Assembly (NCBI RefSeq): GCF_023343835.1
Contig: NC_064435.1
Span: 57,929,634-57,993,633, forward strand
Direction: 5' to 3'
Origin: Lagopus muta
Taxonomy: Eukaryota > Chordata > Aves > Galliformes > Phasianidae
DNA: 64,000 bases
Below, piece after piece: positions 13,401-23,446 of the stretch. The translations under genes were made by a program, and so were the position numbers. Below the pieces are notes generated by a model. The model had not been told where the DNA came from. It made no database searches and worked only from the letters and a program-made list of their open reading frames with translations. The stretch's first letter is position 1; the number at the start of each line of letters is the position of its first letter.

Positions 13401-16400
13401 TTCAACCATTAGTCAGTTCATCTGTGTCTGCTGCTAGAATACAATATTGTGTTCTTTACTGCCAAGTTATTTTCTTTAACTGTTATTCTGTAATTATACT
13501 ACACTGTCTCCTCCTGGGGGGGACACGTATTTCCCTTGATAAAGTACTCTTCAGGCTGCAGTTTGTGGCCTGCCACAAGGAGAAAGCTCCGTGTAATAGA
13601 TCCCATCTGCCTTCCCCTTCTCCTTGTGTGTGTTAACAACATGAGTTTTAAACATTGGAGTCATTCTCTGAAACAACTACTTTCTTCCATACCGCTGCTG
13701 CCAATTAATGGCTGTCGTGTCTGCTAGAATTAAAAAGGAATGGATAAAATTATCCATGTTGCTTCTAAGCTGCTGAAGACTAAGAAATATAACTGTGTAT
13801 GCTGTAGCATAGGAGGACTTCCAGTAACATAATTACTGTTTCCTTCAGTGAGTCAGCTGGAGCTTTCTCTTTCTGTGATATCACTGTCTTATGTAGCTTT
13901 TGGCTACTGTTCATGGATTTAAAGCAAAATTTCTAATCTCTTCATTTAAGCTATCTTGTTAACCTTGTCATTTTTCCATAGTTGGCATCACTTGCTTGTC
14001 TCATGAGGTATAATCTGAGTTTCATCTTTTGGATGGATCTTTGTACCCACAGATTCAGTCTTGTAATTCTAAGTACTGTATTTCTGAAGAATAGGCTTGC
14101 CCAAATATTCAACTTTCTTGTGTATGCTCTCATACCATATATCTTAAAATATTAGAATTTCCTCTTCTCTGACTTCAACAAGTGAGTGTCTTATTCAGAT
14201 GCATTTGAACTACTTTGGATTTTCTGCAGAACTCGCTGCCAGATGTCTCTGTATCGTGCTGGACTTCCATTCATATATACCTTTGTTGCACCAACTGCAA
14301 ACTGTCTTCACACTTAAGTGACTTTGAGCCGCACTAAATTGTGTTCTTTCAATCTCCCTGTCTCCTCTTGTTACTTCCCTTATCTGTATATCTGTCCTTC
14401 CTTGTTTCCCTCTTCCCTCTCTACACCAAATGACCCACACTGAGCTCTTTATTCCCGTCTCTAAACAACATGTGATCCCTGCATTTCTCTCCCTGTTCAA
14501 AATTCCACACATTTTCATTCATTCTAACATGGCTGTGCCAAATGTTGAGGGGAATGAATATGTTCCTTGAGTGTTCATAGAGCAGCATTTTTAAATTCTT
14601 TTTTTTTGTTTATGTGACTTCTGGTAGGCTGTTGATGTGTGAGGACCATTGCTTTGTACTGATTATTTAGATTATCAGATTATCCCATTGCACACTTGTT
14701 ACCTTTTCATTATTTTCTCATATTTATAGCAGATTCTTAAAATTTGTGTCTGTCTCTGCTCTTTGTTCATGAAGGACTTAACATGGTGGAATTTCAGTCT
14801 ACATGTAAGACTGCATTGTGGTGTTATGAATAATAAATGACATGATTTCCAATGGAAGATGGGGGGGAAGTAGATGTAGATGAAGCTGGAAACATAACAT
14901 TGCCACAGGGAATTGCTTTAACTTGCTGTGTAACAGTGATACTATTTAAAAAGAAGATAAAAAAGATTGTTGGGTGATGAATGACTCTGATTAGGGTTAG
15001 AATACTTCATTTTTACCATTGTGTATAAGCAGTTACTGAGATCAAGGTATACCTTATCTGTCTGTGCTTTCTTGCAGGCTTTTGGCGTGTATCGTGAAGT
15101 CTGTAAATAAATGAACGTAGCCTGTGACTTGCTTTTTACCATGAAAAAAGAATTTAAGGAGAATTATTCAGGAATCCATGTGCTTGTGGATGAATTAGAT
15201 CAGACCTATATAATGTACAGCGCACTGTGACATTGCTTGAACTGTTACAATGAGTTTGGCTAATCCAGTTGACTAATTCAGCGCTTATTCTGCATACTGT
15301 CGAAAGTAAAACAGGTGCAATAATTGCAAGAATTGAGTTATTAGCATTTATCAGGCAGCTAAGAATCAGAAGGTCCAGGTGTTGCTTGTGTCTTTTTGCA
15401 CATCTCATTCTGTTGCTGCTCTGCTGAGAACTCTAACAGAAAAGGATAGGAGGATGGAAAGAGGATTCATGAACATGTTAATTTATGTTTCAGATATTTT
15501 TGCTGAGAAAATCTTGAGATTTGGGAATCCTAAGAGCAGCTTCAGAGATTGTGCAGTGGCAGGGTATGGATAGATAAGGGTGTAAAAAGGAGATAAAGAA
15601 TCAAGAGTGTGTGTTGGGTTGGAAGGGATGAGATCCTCCTTATGTCAGTTGAGGAGTAAGTTTTCAATGCAGGCGTAATAGGATAGACTTCAATATTAGT
15701 GGGCTGAGTCATTCACTTAGAGCAAAACAACTCCTGGCAAATAAGCATTAAGTCCTGATGAGGACTGATGGGTAAGCTGATATGGTACAGCTGTTGTCAT
15801 GTTTTAGAGATTTCTGCTAATCCTGTACATTCTAATCTAATGGGCTGCCTGCTTTCATTCCTCCATACCTTACCCAAAGAGAATATAAGTTATTGTGAGT
15901 GACAACTGTTCTTTCTGATAGTAAAACTAGAAGAAAGGGAGTACAGCTTCTTTGTGGTTACTGTGGTAGAAAGGAAGGTTCTTGTTATATTGAAGGCAGG
16001 TAGAGAAAGGCAGGAGTTGCAGTCAAAGATGATTAACTGCCTTCAAAATTCCATAATAACTTGCTTTCTGTTTAACTGGCTTAAATAATTCAGATGTTAA
16101 TAAAAGGCAGTGCTGTAAGAATCCCACAAATAGTCTGATAACAGGAAACAAGGCAGCTTCCTTCCTGCTTTGGCTCATGCTGTCCATTATGATACATAAT
16201 GGCACTTCAGGAAGGCTTTGAAAAGACCAGGGCCCCTTTATACATCTGTTTCTAATAAATCTGCACCGTCATAGAAGAAATTATTTCTATTTTGGAATCG
16301 CTTGTAATTTACTCAGTAAATCTTCAGATATTTTTGGGTTTCTTGTAGATGAGCACTCCGGAGCTGGGAGTGCCCGCAAGCTAGTAAGTCCTTGCTGAAT

Positions 16401-19400
16401 TATTCTCTGTCTCGTTGTTTGAAGTTGTGGGCTCACCTGCTGCTGAAACCTGGTAGTCATTCCTTCAAAAGGGGATGTTCTAAAAATCTCTGAAGACCAA
16501 GCAAGTGAAAATGTCCTGCAAAGAAGTCTTTAGATTGATTTAAAAAAAAAAAGCCTAGTAAGAGCAGCTGAGGTTAAGCCTAAACCAAATGGCTTTCCTA
16601 AAGGAATGATCCTTGCTTGTGAGAAACTGAGATTCCTATCTTGATTAAACACTTACAATAATTTATAATACACAGTGCCTACTGAATTCATGGTCCAAAG
16701 AAAAAAACACATTTTCTTCTCTGAGTAAAATTACAGAATCGTCTGAGTTGAAAAAGACCCTGAAGATTATCAAGCCCGTACATCATCCTGACCTATGGAG
16801 TCCCGTCACTAAACCACATCCTTTAGAGCTTTCCACACTTCCCTTAAATACCTGCAGGGATGGAAGCTCCACTTCTTTCAGGGCAGCTTCTCCCTGTGCC
16901 TAACCAGCCCTTCTGTGGACGAATGCTTCTTAATATCCAATTGAAATCTCCCCTACACAACTTGAGTCTCTTTGTTTGCATCCTTTAATCATCTTATACA
17001 TTCAGGACTTATCAGTGAAGAGCAGTTTGGATAAACACTGCAAAAATTAGAGGGAAGTGAATGATTCTATTTCTGATAGAAGAAGCCATATGGCGTAATC
17101 CCTTACACAGCACCGAAATGGCTGCTTATTTTAGAACAGAAAACTGAAAGTGTTGGTGGAAACATTTTAAATTCAAATTAGTGAAATCATGCTTAACAAA
17201 AATAAAGAACGCTTGTGCTGCAGTTCATCTTTCTAGATCAAGAGTCCCTTTTCTTGTCTATGGTGTAATCTTAAGAAGAAAAATAATGACAGGCTGCATG
17301 CTGTACATGCAGAAAAAACGTCAGCATCTTTTCTGCAAAAGCAGAACTTTGAGTGAAGGGAGGAGCTTGGGTTTTAAAGTAGTTCCTTTTAATCAGAGTA
17401 TTGAAGTGAGTGTGGCTTTGACCATAATTTTGCACTACACTGGAGATTTGTAATGCTGTGAAACTTAATTTGTTGAGTTTTCCTTGAAACAATCCTTTGC
17501 ATGCAGATACTGTCAGCCTTGTTGGAAAGGCTGTGTAACGATCACTTTCTTGAATGGATTTATCAGAACAATCTTCCCAAAATCTTTCTTATGGACCACA
17601 TCTGAGAATTGCTTTAGTAGGCAGGTATGTGGAAACAATATTTTGCAAGCCTAGCTGATTTTTCCCTGAAAATTCAAAGTAGAAATACATTTAAAGCTTT
17701 GTTTTCAAGATGCAAGAATGTATTCCTGTACTTGTTAGCTGAATTGATTTGTAGTCTGAACAGTAATTTTCCCTTTTCAGCTTGCCTGTTCCCCAGGTAT
17801 ATCTTCCTTTTGCTTATCTTAAGTAGCTGAGTATTATTTGCTTCACTGTAACATAAGCATCTGAGGTCCTCTTGGGGTGACATCCTAATAGAAATATGCT
17901 TCTGTTAGGTCCATATACTTCCATTAGATGCCTTCTATCTCTCCAAGCGTGCTTTGAACTGAAGTAGTGTTTTCATCCCTTCAGAAAACAGGGAGTAACT
18001 AGAGATGACGATGAGAGCAAAAGGAATAGTATCCAAGCCCAGGAAGAATTTTATGCTCATATTGGTTTCATACTTCTTTCGTATTAAAAAGGAAGAAGAA
18101 GCAGAATTAACTGTAGTGATCTCCTTGTTATTGCTGAAATTCTCTTGTGTTTCAGTTTGCCAAGAGATCTGATTTCTATTCCAAATGTTGTGTTTGAATT
18201 GAGTCTGAGATAGGTCCAGATTGTTCTTACATCTTTTGCTTGTCATGTTTTCATTCCAGCAAGTAGATCTTTTGAGACATATCTGGTAGCAAAAGAATTA
18301 TTGAATGAATTTATACATAAATCCTTTACTTATAAGTAGAGGAACTTCTGTTCCTGTTTGCTTTCTGCTGCAGCTGTACTCCCTGGTAAGAAGAGCAGTG
18401 ACAAGCGAGATAAAATGAAAGGCCATTGTCGTAGGCAGCTTTTTTTGTGCTCAGAAACCTTTCTCCTACTCTACTGTTGGTGCTGTTTGGTGTTTACAAC
18501 AGTAAGCGCTCTTTCTGTTACTGTTTGACCTGTAGCTCTAATTAGTTAATACTTTTAAGCTTACTTAATGATTTACTAGCATTAAATATTCTTTTATTGA
18601 TTGCCTGAGAAGTTGCATTTAGCCTGAGAAGCTGCAATACCTGTGAAGCACAGGGGTAATGAAAGAAGAGGATTTGTGTCATTTCAGATACTTGTTGAAA
18701 TTCTGTTATGATGATGAAGTTGTGGGGGCTTTACTAAAAAATTACTAATATTGTGAGTCCTTTGGAAAATTACCAGTGTTATTTTAACACATTCAGCGTT
18801 CTAGTTTCTTACAGACATCAACTTTGTTAACTTTAGAATATTGCTTTATCTCTGTTACTCATAAATGTTGTAAGACAGTGATGGTCCCCTCAAGTACAGA
18901 AAAGTCATACTGGCTAAAAAAAAAAAAAAGATTTTTAAAATCTCTATTAAATAGTTTGCTTTGATGTAATTTGAATATGAAATTTAACAGTATTGATGAG
19001 TTAAGATTCATGTCAATATTCTGATATTTCATTTAGGATGTTTTTCTGATTATGTGGAGTTATAGCACTTTGAGGGAGACACGAGGAAACAAATTGTCTA
19101 CTTAATTTCTAGGTGGTCTTAATTATTTTATTGAATTTGGAACTTTATATGTTTAAATGAACATTAATTACGTTTTTCTCTTTTAGGGGAACGGCCATTT
19201 CAGTGTACGCTATGTGAAAAGGCTTTTAACCAGAAGAGTGCTCTTCAAGTTCACATGAAAAAGCACACAGGAGAAAGGCCTTACAAATGTGATTACTGTG
19301 CAATGGGATTTACACAGAAAAGCAATATGAAACTTCATATGAAACGGGCTCATGGTTACACTGGTATGTAGCACCGTGTTAGCAGTGGCAAGTACAGGAA

Positions 19401-19952
19401 GCTGCATGGTTTATTAGGAAATCAGAAAACGTTTCCCCTAAGGCACTGAAGAATTAGACATCAATAAGCTGAGGAGTTGGTGAGCTAATAGTTGAACACG
19501 ACCAAATAACACTTTGAAACAAATGGGTAACTGCTTATGGCTCCGTGGTTGTGGTGGAGCCCTCTGTTGCTAAAATAGAAAGTTCAAAACCTAGTATAGG
19601 GGAATAATTGCTTATATCGGTCTGTTGTGGGTAGCTTTTCCCAAAATGTTTTTTTTTAAATAGCATCTGTAGAATCTGTGATATTTGTATGATGCCACTG
19701 TTGAAATAGTTGCATAATAGATTTCCGAGTGTAATTTTTTTATTCACATGTAATAATTCTCAGCATATTTCCATTTGTCTTACACTGCCCATCCAGTCAT
19801 ACTCATTTTCTTTTTTTCTTGTAGGTCCTGTGCAAGAACCTGCTAGTAATCAAGAACAAGAAGGGGAAGATATTAGTCGTGCTCTGAATTTAGAGGAAGT
19901 GGTACAAGAATCGTCAAATGAATGGCAAAATATAGGCAGTGTTTTTCGATGA
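1252..19952 (+). CDS. ZNF236: ZNF236 C-terminal part, ten spliced coding exons
   Basis: This is a nuclear C2H2 zinc-finger protein, presumed to bind DNA and regulate transcription. Human ZNF236 is a protein of roughly 1,850 residues with about 30 fingers, described as glucose-responsive in mesangial cells (established knowledge). Only the last ~558 residues are here. The exons are 1252-1397, 2522-2765, 3162-3341, 4226-4378, 4620-4810, 6922-7053, 11210-11407, 12833-12962, 19187-19363 and 19825-19952. All have GT-AG borders and compatible phases. The first six exons encode a Ser/Thr/Gln-rich, finger-free region with repeated TLTI-like motifs. The next three encode five C2H2 fingers, two of them followed by TGERP linkers. 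The last exon encodes an acidic tail ending IGSVFR. The gene name rests on recalled similarity to the human C-terminus and on the convergent neighbour MBP; no search was run. The first exon starts with two bases of a split codon, so the gene continues upstream of the window. Confidence 0.86.
1398..2521 (+). other. ZNF236: ZNF236 intron
   Basis: AT-rich intron of about 1.1 kb ending in a pyrimidine-rich acceptor (TTTGTTTTTCAG). No repeat family or gene was recognised in it. Confidence 0.75.
2522..2765 (+). CDS. ZNF236: ZNF236 exon b (Gln/Ser-rich)
   Basis: The acceptor is TTTTTCAG and the donor is AGTG|GTGAGT. The exon enters in phase 0 and leaves with one base of a Gly codon. It encodes [20 protein letters not shown] followed by a Pro/Ser/Thr-rich stretch with the block [19 protein letters not shown]. 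It resembles glutamine-rich activation regions in composition. That role is an inference, as there is no defined domain here. Confidence 0.85.
2766..3161 (+). other. ZNF236: ZNF236 short intron
   Basis: AT-rich intron of about 0.4 kb ending TTTATATTTAG. Nothing else was seen in it. Confidence 0.75.
3162..3341 (+). CDS. ZNF236: ZNF236 exon c (symmetric phase 1, TLTI motifs)
   Basis: This exon of 180 nt is phase 1 at both ends. It encodes [11 protein letters not shown], then [15 protein letters not shown], a Ser/Thr run, and EITLTISG across the next junction. Its donor is the weak CTG|GTTGGT. A GTATTT four bases further on would shift the frame. Confidence 0.84.
3342..4225 (+). other. ZNF236: ZNF236 intron
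   Basis: Intron of about 0.9 kb with AT-rich sequence, including a 12-T tract near 4147. No exon or repeat family was recognised. Confidence 0.75.
4226..4378 (+). CDS. ZNF236: ZNF236 exon d (symmetric phase 1)
   Basis: The acceptor is CTTTTTAG and the donor is CCAG|GTATGC. It encodes [20 protein letters not shown], then a [19 protein letters not shown] segment. Like the previous exon it is symmetric in phase 1, opens with a Gly-x-Gln-Asp-like sequence and carries the TLTI motif. Confidence 0.85.
4620..4810 (+). CDS. ZNF236: ZNF236 exon e (Ser/Thr-rich)
   Basis: It follows a short intron of 241 bases ending ATATATTCCAG; the donor is ACAG|GTAAGA. It encodes [18 protein letters not shown], a Ser/Val-rich middle, [17 protein letters not shown] and VTLNITSQ. 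It leaves in phase 0. Confidence 0.86.
4811..6921 (+). other. ZNF236: ZNF236 intron with a CR1 copy
   Basis: Intron of about 2.1 kb. It holds one plus-oriented CR1 3' fragment (about 5640-6035) in otherwise AT-rich sequence. The acceptor is CTCTTTGACAG. Confidence 0.75.
5640..6035 (+). repeat. CR1 LINE 3' fragment
   Basis: The degraded sequence runs in CR1 order: GAGAGGCTGAGAACTGG, then TTAGATTAGACGTTAGGGG, then the terminal CCCTTCCAACCCAAGACATT with a CTATGA end. It is plus oriented. The left border is approximate. Confidence 0.85.
6922..7053 (+). CDS. ZNF236: ZNF236 exon f
   Basis: This exon has 132 nt and is phase 0 at both ends. The acceptor is TTTGACAG and the donor is ATCAG|GTAGAT. 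It encodes [30 protein letters not shown] and DEITYQ, the last finger-free exon before the C-terminal zinc fingers. Confidence 0.85.
7402..7430. repeat. Poly(T) tract
   Basis: An uninterrupted run of 29 T followed by CAG. It would read as a poly(A) on the minus strand, but no identifiable retrocopy lies next to it. It is not used as an acceptor in any frame I could join. Confidence 0.9.
7820..9550 (+). repeat. Degraded CR1 LINE with remnants of the endonuclease and reverse transcriptase region
   Basis: This is a decayed autonomous non-LTR retrotransposon, plus oriented and full of stops and frameshifts. Around 7880-8050 the translation resembles the start of the CR1 endonuclease domain ([19 protein letters not shown], with stops). 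Around 8300-8460 it resembles the end of that domain ([19 protein letters not shown]). After a deletion, 8575-8640 shows a broken GVPQG reverse-transcriptase motif. The regions 8700-8790 and 9000-9200 then resemble the C-terminal part ([40 protein letters not shown]). The 3' end with CATTCTATGA is at about 9550. The left border is uncertain. It is not a functional gene. Confidence 0.88.
8165..8240 (+). repeat. CR1 3' tail nested in the larger CR1
   Basis: GAACTGAACTAGATGATTTC followed by CTTTTCCAACCTAAGTAATT and CCATGATT is a complete CR1 3' terminus. It lies between two endonuclease-domain pieces of the surrounding element, which suggests insertion of one CR1 into another. The left border is not sharp. 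Confidence 0.6.
9580..10061 (+). repeat. CR1-like 3' fragment
   Basis: Degraded sequence ending AGATGATCTCAAGGCATCCC, TTCCAACTTGAGCTATTCTA, the CR1 3' terminus in plus orientation, directly after another CR1 copy. The interior is diverged, so the left limit is only an estimate. Confidence 0.65.
11210..11407 (+). CDS. ZNF236: ZNF236 exon g (C2H2 fingers 1 and 2 of the C-terminal cluster)
   Basis: The acceptor is CGTTATAG and the donor is CTCAAG|GTATTT; it is phase 0 at both ends. After [12 protein letters not shown] it encodes a finger CFEC-X12-H-X4-H. It then starts a second finger, CHVC with X12, whose histidines lie in the next exon (junction after THLK). Confidence 0.9.
11408..12832 (+). 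other. ZNF236: ZNF236 intron
   Basis: Intron of about 1.4 kb of AT-rich sequence with a 13-A tract near 12060. No repeat family or exon was recognised. Confidence 0.75.
12833..12962 (+). CDS. ZNF236: ZNF236 exon h (end of finger 2, finger 3)
   Basis: It starts EHMQTHQAG, giving the two histidines of finger 2. After a short Ser/Gln linker it encodes a full finger CDTC-X12-H-X3-H ending HCRIHTG. The donor follows one base of the Gly codon (CACACAG|GTAAC), so the TGERP linker is split across the intron. Confidence 0.9.
12963..19186 (+). other. ZNF236: Large ZNF236 intron
   Basis: Intron of about 6.2 kb, mostly AT-rich unique-looking sequence with one minus-oriented CR1 tail at 16732-16990. It includes a pyrimidine-rich block around 14340-14480. 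Several short ORFs are present, but none shows a recognisable domain or usable splice signals. Confidence 0.72.
16732..16990 (-). repeat. CR1 3' fragment
   Basis: It opens TACAGAATCGTCTGAGTTG and continues with CACTAAACCACATCCTT, CAGGGATGGAAGCTCCA and CTTCTCCCTGTGCC. This is a diverged CR1 read from its 3' end, so it is on the minus strand. Confidence 0.85.
19187..19363 (+). CDS. ZNF236: ZNF236 exon i (C2H2 fingers 4 and 5)
   Basis: The acceptor is CTCTTTTAG and the donor is CACTG|GTATGT; it is phase 1 at both ends. It completes the linker GERPFQ, encodes finger 4 (CTLC-X12-H-X3-H), a TGERPYK linker, and finger 5 (CDYC-X12-H-X4-H) ending MKRAHG. These are canonical Kruppel-type fingers. Confidence 0.92.
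19364..19824 (+). other. ZNF236: ZNF236 last intron
   Basis: Intron of about 0.46 kb ending in the strong acceptor TTTCTTTTTTTCTTGTAG. Nothing else was seen in it. Confidence 0.78.
19825..19952 (+). CDS. ZNF236: ZNF236 exon j, C-terminal tail and stop
   Basis: It encodes a 42-residue acidic, finger-free tail ([20 protein letters not shown] ... IGSVFR) ending in TGA at 19950-19952. The LEEVVQES core resembles the human ZNF236 C-terminus as I recall it. Confidence 0.88.
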
Positions 19953-19975
19953 CACCTTGATGTCTGAAAGCTGAC

Positions 19976-19999
19976 TTTTTTTTTTTTTTTTTTTTTTTT
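19976..19999. repeat. Poly(T) tract just after the ZNF236 stop
   Basis: Twenty-four consecutive T starting 23 bases after the stop codon, giving a U tract at the beginning of the 3' UTR. Confidence 0.9.
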
Positions 20000-20426
20000 G
20001 GAACTTGGGTTTCTCTAAAGAAGTTTTCAGAAAAGGAAAAAGTTGGATTTTACAGTTGAAACTTCAAGCATTGGAAATATTAACAATAAGATAATATATT
20101 ATAGGATTTTTTTTAATTATTTGCAAAAATTACCTAAAAGAATCAATGTCCTTTTTTTAAGCTTGTAGAAAAATATTGTGAAATCATCACTTAATCTGTG
20201 CTAAGTTGTCTGTGAATGAATGAACTCAGGTAATACTGTATACAGTTTCATCTTTTAATTCACAGCCAGTATATCTATTTGAAAAATGAACTGGAACTTC
20301 ATACTAGAGTAGAATTTTTAAAGGAGGGGAATAATTACTTCATGGGAAAACCATGAAGCTGTTAGCTTTCTTTTTTTTTTCTTTTTACCTATTTAAAGAA
20401 ATAATTGAGTTCAGAAACAAAATGTT

Positions 20427-20507
20427 ACAAGTAGGTGCATGCAGTAAAAAGTAGTTATTTTCTTTTTACAACTAGATGCATGCAGCAAAAGTAGTTCTTT
20501 TCTTTTT
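20427..20507 (+). repeat. Tandem duplication of about 41 bp in the ZNF236 3' UTR
   Basis: Two adjacent diverged copies (20427-20467 and 20468-20507) share the order ACAA, TGCATGCAG, AAAAGTAGTT, TTTTCTTTTT. A third partial start (ACAA) follows. Each copy carries one TGCATG. Confidence 0.85.
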
Positions 20508-20564
20508 ACAAGGCACGTGAAAAGGCTCTATTTTTGTTTTGTTAGTGCATTTTCAGAATGTTGA

Positions 20565-20570
20565 AATAAA
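20565..20570 (+). terminator. Proximal poly(A) signal AATAAA (candidate)
   Basis: AATAAA lies about 0.6 kb after the ZNF236 stop. The downstream sequence is only weakly GU-rich, so it is a candidate for a short 3' UTR form. Confidence 0.45.
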
Positions 20571-21149
20571 TTGCCATGAATGCATGGCTTTTCTTGAGTT
20601 ATGCTCTTGAGAGAGAGCATGTTCATTTCCATTCCAACCACAGAGGCAGGTGGTTGTTTCTACATAGAAGTGCTTGAGGTTTATAACTCGGCAGTTACTA
20701 TTTAAAGAGAATTCAAATCAGGAAGGGTTGCAAGGAAGGCCTCTTTTATGTTAGCTGTATCGGATTAGCAGGTACATCTCCCAGTGTCTGTGAAAGGCAC
20801 AGCCATATGCTAAATTTGGGAAGTCAACATAAAGTTTTATGTTAGCAGTCAGAAAGTGTGGTGCACACTAAGTCACCTATATTATACAAAATTCCCAGTG
20901 CTGTAAACAGTTACTTCAAATCTGTAAATTACTCATTGTTTTCTTTGTGGATTTTGGAAATATGTTACTTTTATTTGTTGTTTAAGTCATTGTTTCATCA
21001 AAACTACCTAGATGACTAAAGCAATGCTTTGAAAGGTGCCACTTAAATCTATTCATAGCTAAGAAACACTGGAGTAAAGACATAGTCATCTTTTAGACAT
21101 TCCAAAGACAAGCTCTTTTCTTATTTTTACCTTGTTCTTTTGAATTTTA

Positions 21150-21222
21150 TTTATATGTTACATATATATATAGATATATATGTGTGCTTGTGTGTATATA
21201 TATATGTATATTTAAAGTTATA
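21150..21222. repeat. AT/GT-rich microsatellite
   Basis: Imperfect TA, TATG and TGTG repeats (ATATATATAGATATATATG, then TGTGTATATATATATG). The strand is self-complementary enough to fold in RNA. Confidence 0.85.
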
Positions 21223-22778
21223 TGAGCCTCTGTGTGGCTGATCAGTATATTTTGTAAATACTAATCCTGGTTGCAGGAAGGTCATCTTTTCGGTTTGCTG
21301 CAAGTACTCCTAGATCAGTAGTGGTTTCACTGTACTATAATACAGAGCTGAATTTTAATTTACATTCTGAAAGATGATTGCTCTCAGATCCAAAAAGCTC
21401 TCTTTTGTAAATATTGTCTATACTTTGTCTATGATACCAACTAGTTATTTGAGATTGCTGAAGCAAGAAATTACTGTTTTTTCAATAGGGCATCTCTTGA
21501 TTCTTTTGTTAACTCTTTTGGCATATGTATATAAGTAATATAGTTGTTGACATGAAAATAACACTTTTGTTATGTGGAATATTTAATTCAAAAACATGTT
21601 AAATAATATTACTCTTTTCCTAAACCTGTTTTGTGTATTTTTTTATTCCATCCTGAATTCTGGGAAACTAAAAGCAGTTTAACAGAAGCACGCCTTTATT
21701 TTATTTAAAGAGCCTATGTGACATCTTCCAGCAGTGCCTTCCTTTCCAGACAGCAATAATGTTTCAGCTATACAAGAAAGATATCTTTTACAGTTGCTTT
21801 CTGAAGGCGTGCTGACCCCCTTGCATAGCATGCTTTTTATGCATAATTGCATAGAATTAGGAGCTGTGTAATCCTGAATCAGTTCTGATGGGCTGTATGG
21901 TATATGGAGTGTATAAAACCATTTTGCTCCACTTTCAGAGAATAGCTTGTAAATGCACAGCAAAGTTGATTGGAGCTGGTTTGTTGCATAGGTGATGACA
22001 AGATGATTTACAGCTGGTCGCAGTTCCATACTTCCTAATGACAGTGTGATTGCTGACTGCGGGGGGGTATTCATCCTGCTCTGGCTGTGATTGCTTTGCC
22101 AGCAAGTAACAAATGCTGGTGACTGACACTAAGAGAGCATGTACTAAAAGCAGACTATGTCATGTATAAAGGGGTGCAGTTTTAAAGTGGTCACTTCTCA
22201 AAGTGTTTTGGCTTGATTAGGGGCAGTGAGTGTGTGTTCCAAATCCTGGAAGTGACAAACAGACAGCATGAGCTGTGTAATCCCCTGACACTTTTCTTCA
22301 GTGCAGTCTGCTTCTCCTTTAGTGTTTGCACTCCTGTCAGAGTAAACAGACTTTCTAAAACCTGTTTTGTAACAAGTTATTTTATTTGCTTCCCTCCCCA
22401 CCACCCCACCTCTTTGTTGGTGAACTTCAGGAATCCATTCTCAAGTATCTTCATACAGAGATTTTTCATTGTTGAGGCTACTCAGTGAGATTGAATTGGA
22501 AGTGTTCCAAGCAGACCTTCCAAGCAAACCTTCTAGTGTCTGGAAGCAGACACTAGATCAAACACATTAGTAATGCTTTAGAAAACATTGAGTTAGATGC
22601 ATCCTGTTTAGGAAGCAGAACTCTTATCCAAGGACTCTGTTGAAGAATCAGGTTGTGTTGTGCATAAGGGAACAAGGCATAGGAGTGCCTCAGTTCTTTC
22701 TGGGTTGTTGCAGTAGTAGATTTGTGCTTCCCCAAGGATTCCGTTTGGTTTTATGTCCCTGCCTTCAGTACAAGAAAT

Positions 22779-22784
22779 AATAAA
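22779..22784 (+). terminator. Distal ZNF236 poly(A) signal AATAAA (likely)
   Basis: AATAAA is followed within about 15-40 bases by TGCTGGTTCTCTGTTCTC and a T run, a typical GU/U-rich downstream element. It is therefore the better candidate for the gene's 3' end. Confidence 0.55.
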
Positions 22785-22805
22785 CATCTAGTGCTGGTTC
22801 TCTGT

Positions 22806-23429
22806 TCTCTTTTTTTTTTTGAAACAAGTCATAGAGCCACTTATTGTGCTGTTTGGTTTTGTTTTCATCAAAACTGCTGAAAAATTAAGACTAGATTTCA
22901 GTCTGTCTTAGTCTTTCCCTCAAGACTTATGTTGGAAAAATATTGTATTAAATTACCATACCTTTTCTCCTATATGAAGTAAATTTTCAAGAAGCCATTT
23001 CCAGCCTTGGTTATTAGTGATTAGTTAGTGAGGGAAAAGAAGTGTAATGAAGTGGAGGAAGCAGCTTTAGATAACTTTTTACCTTAAATGTGCTTTTCTA
23101 CATGTGTAGAGTTCTTTGAAAATCAAATGGAGTATTACCTACTGTGATCGAGGAAGATACTGTTTGCTGTGCTTATTTACAAAGGCAGAAATTCATAGGT
23201 TTTTTTTTTTACTTGCAATGCCCCCCTGGCTGTCCCATGAATCCTGTCATAACATGGCCCACGAGGCTGATGCTCAGGCACCACCAGTGTCACAGGAAGC
23301 CTATGAACGTGCAACTGAGGCATTTTCCAGTATCTTCAGCACTGAATAAATAGCAGGAAGAAAAAAGGAGCTTTTTTTTTTTTTTTTGTACACAGCCTAC
23401 ATTACAAAAGACAAAACCGGTTCAAGTTT
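22806..23429. other. Short interval between the convergent ZNF236 and MBP ends
   Basis: About 0.6 kb lies between the inferred poly(A) sites of the two genes. It contains a T-rich tract, a relatively GC-rich block at 23221-23345 with an open plus frame, and an AATAAA on the plus strand at 23345-23350. No gene was recognised. Confidence 0.5.
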
Positions 23430-23446
23430 CATTACATATCGATTAC

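Larger units (their letters stand above)
19953..22805 (+). other. ZNF236: ZNF236 3' UTR (extent inferred)
   Basis: After the stop the sequence is AT-rich with no coding signal. It has a 24-T run at 19976-19999, a tandem duplication at 20427-20507, three TGCATG motifs, an AT/GT microsatellite at 21150-21222, and AATAAA signals at 20565 and 22779. The distal end is placed at the second signal because a U/GU-rich element follows it. No transcript evidence was available. Confidence 0.6.

Noticed and set aside
21679..22074. Minus-strand ORF of 131 codons
   Set aside because: It is antisense within the inferred ZNF236 3' UTR, with no domain and no splice context.
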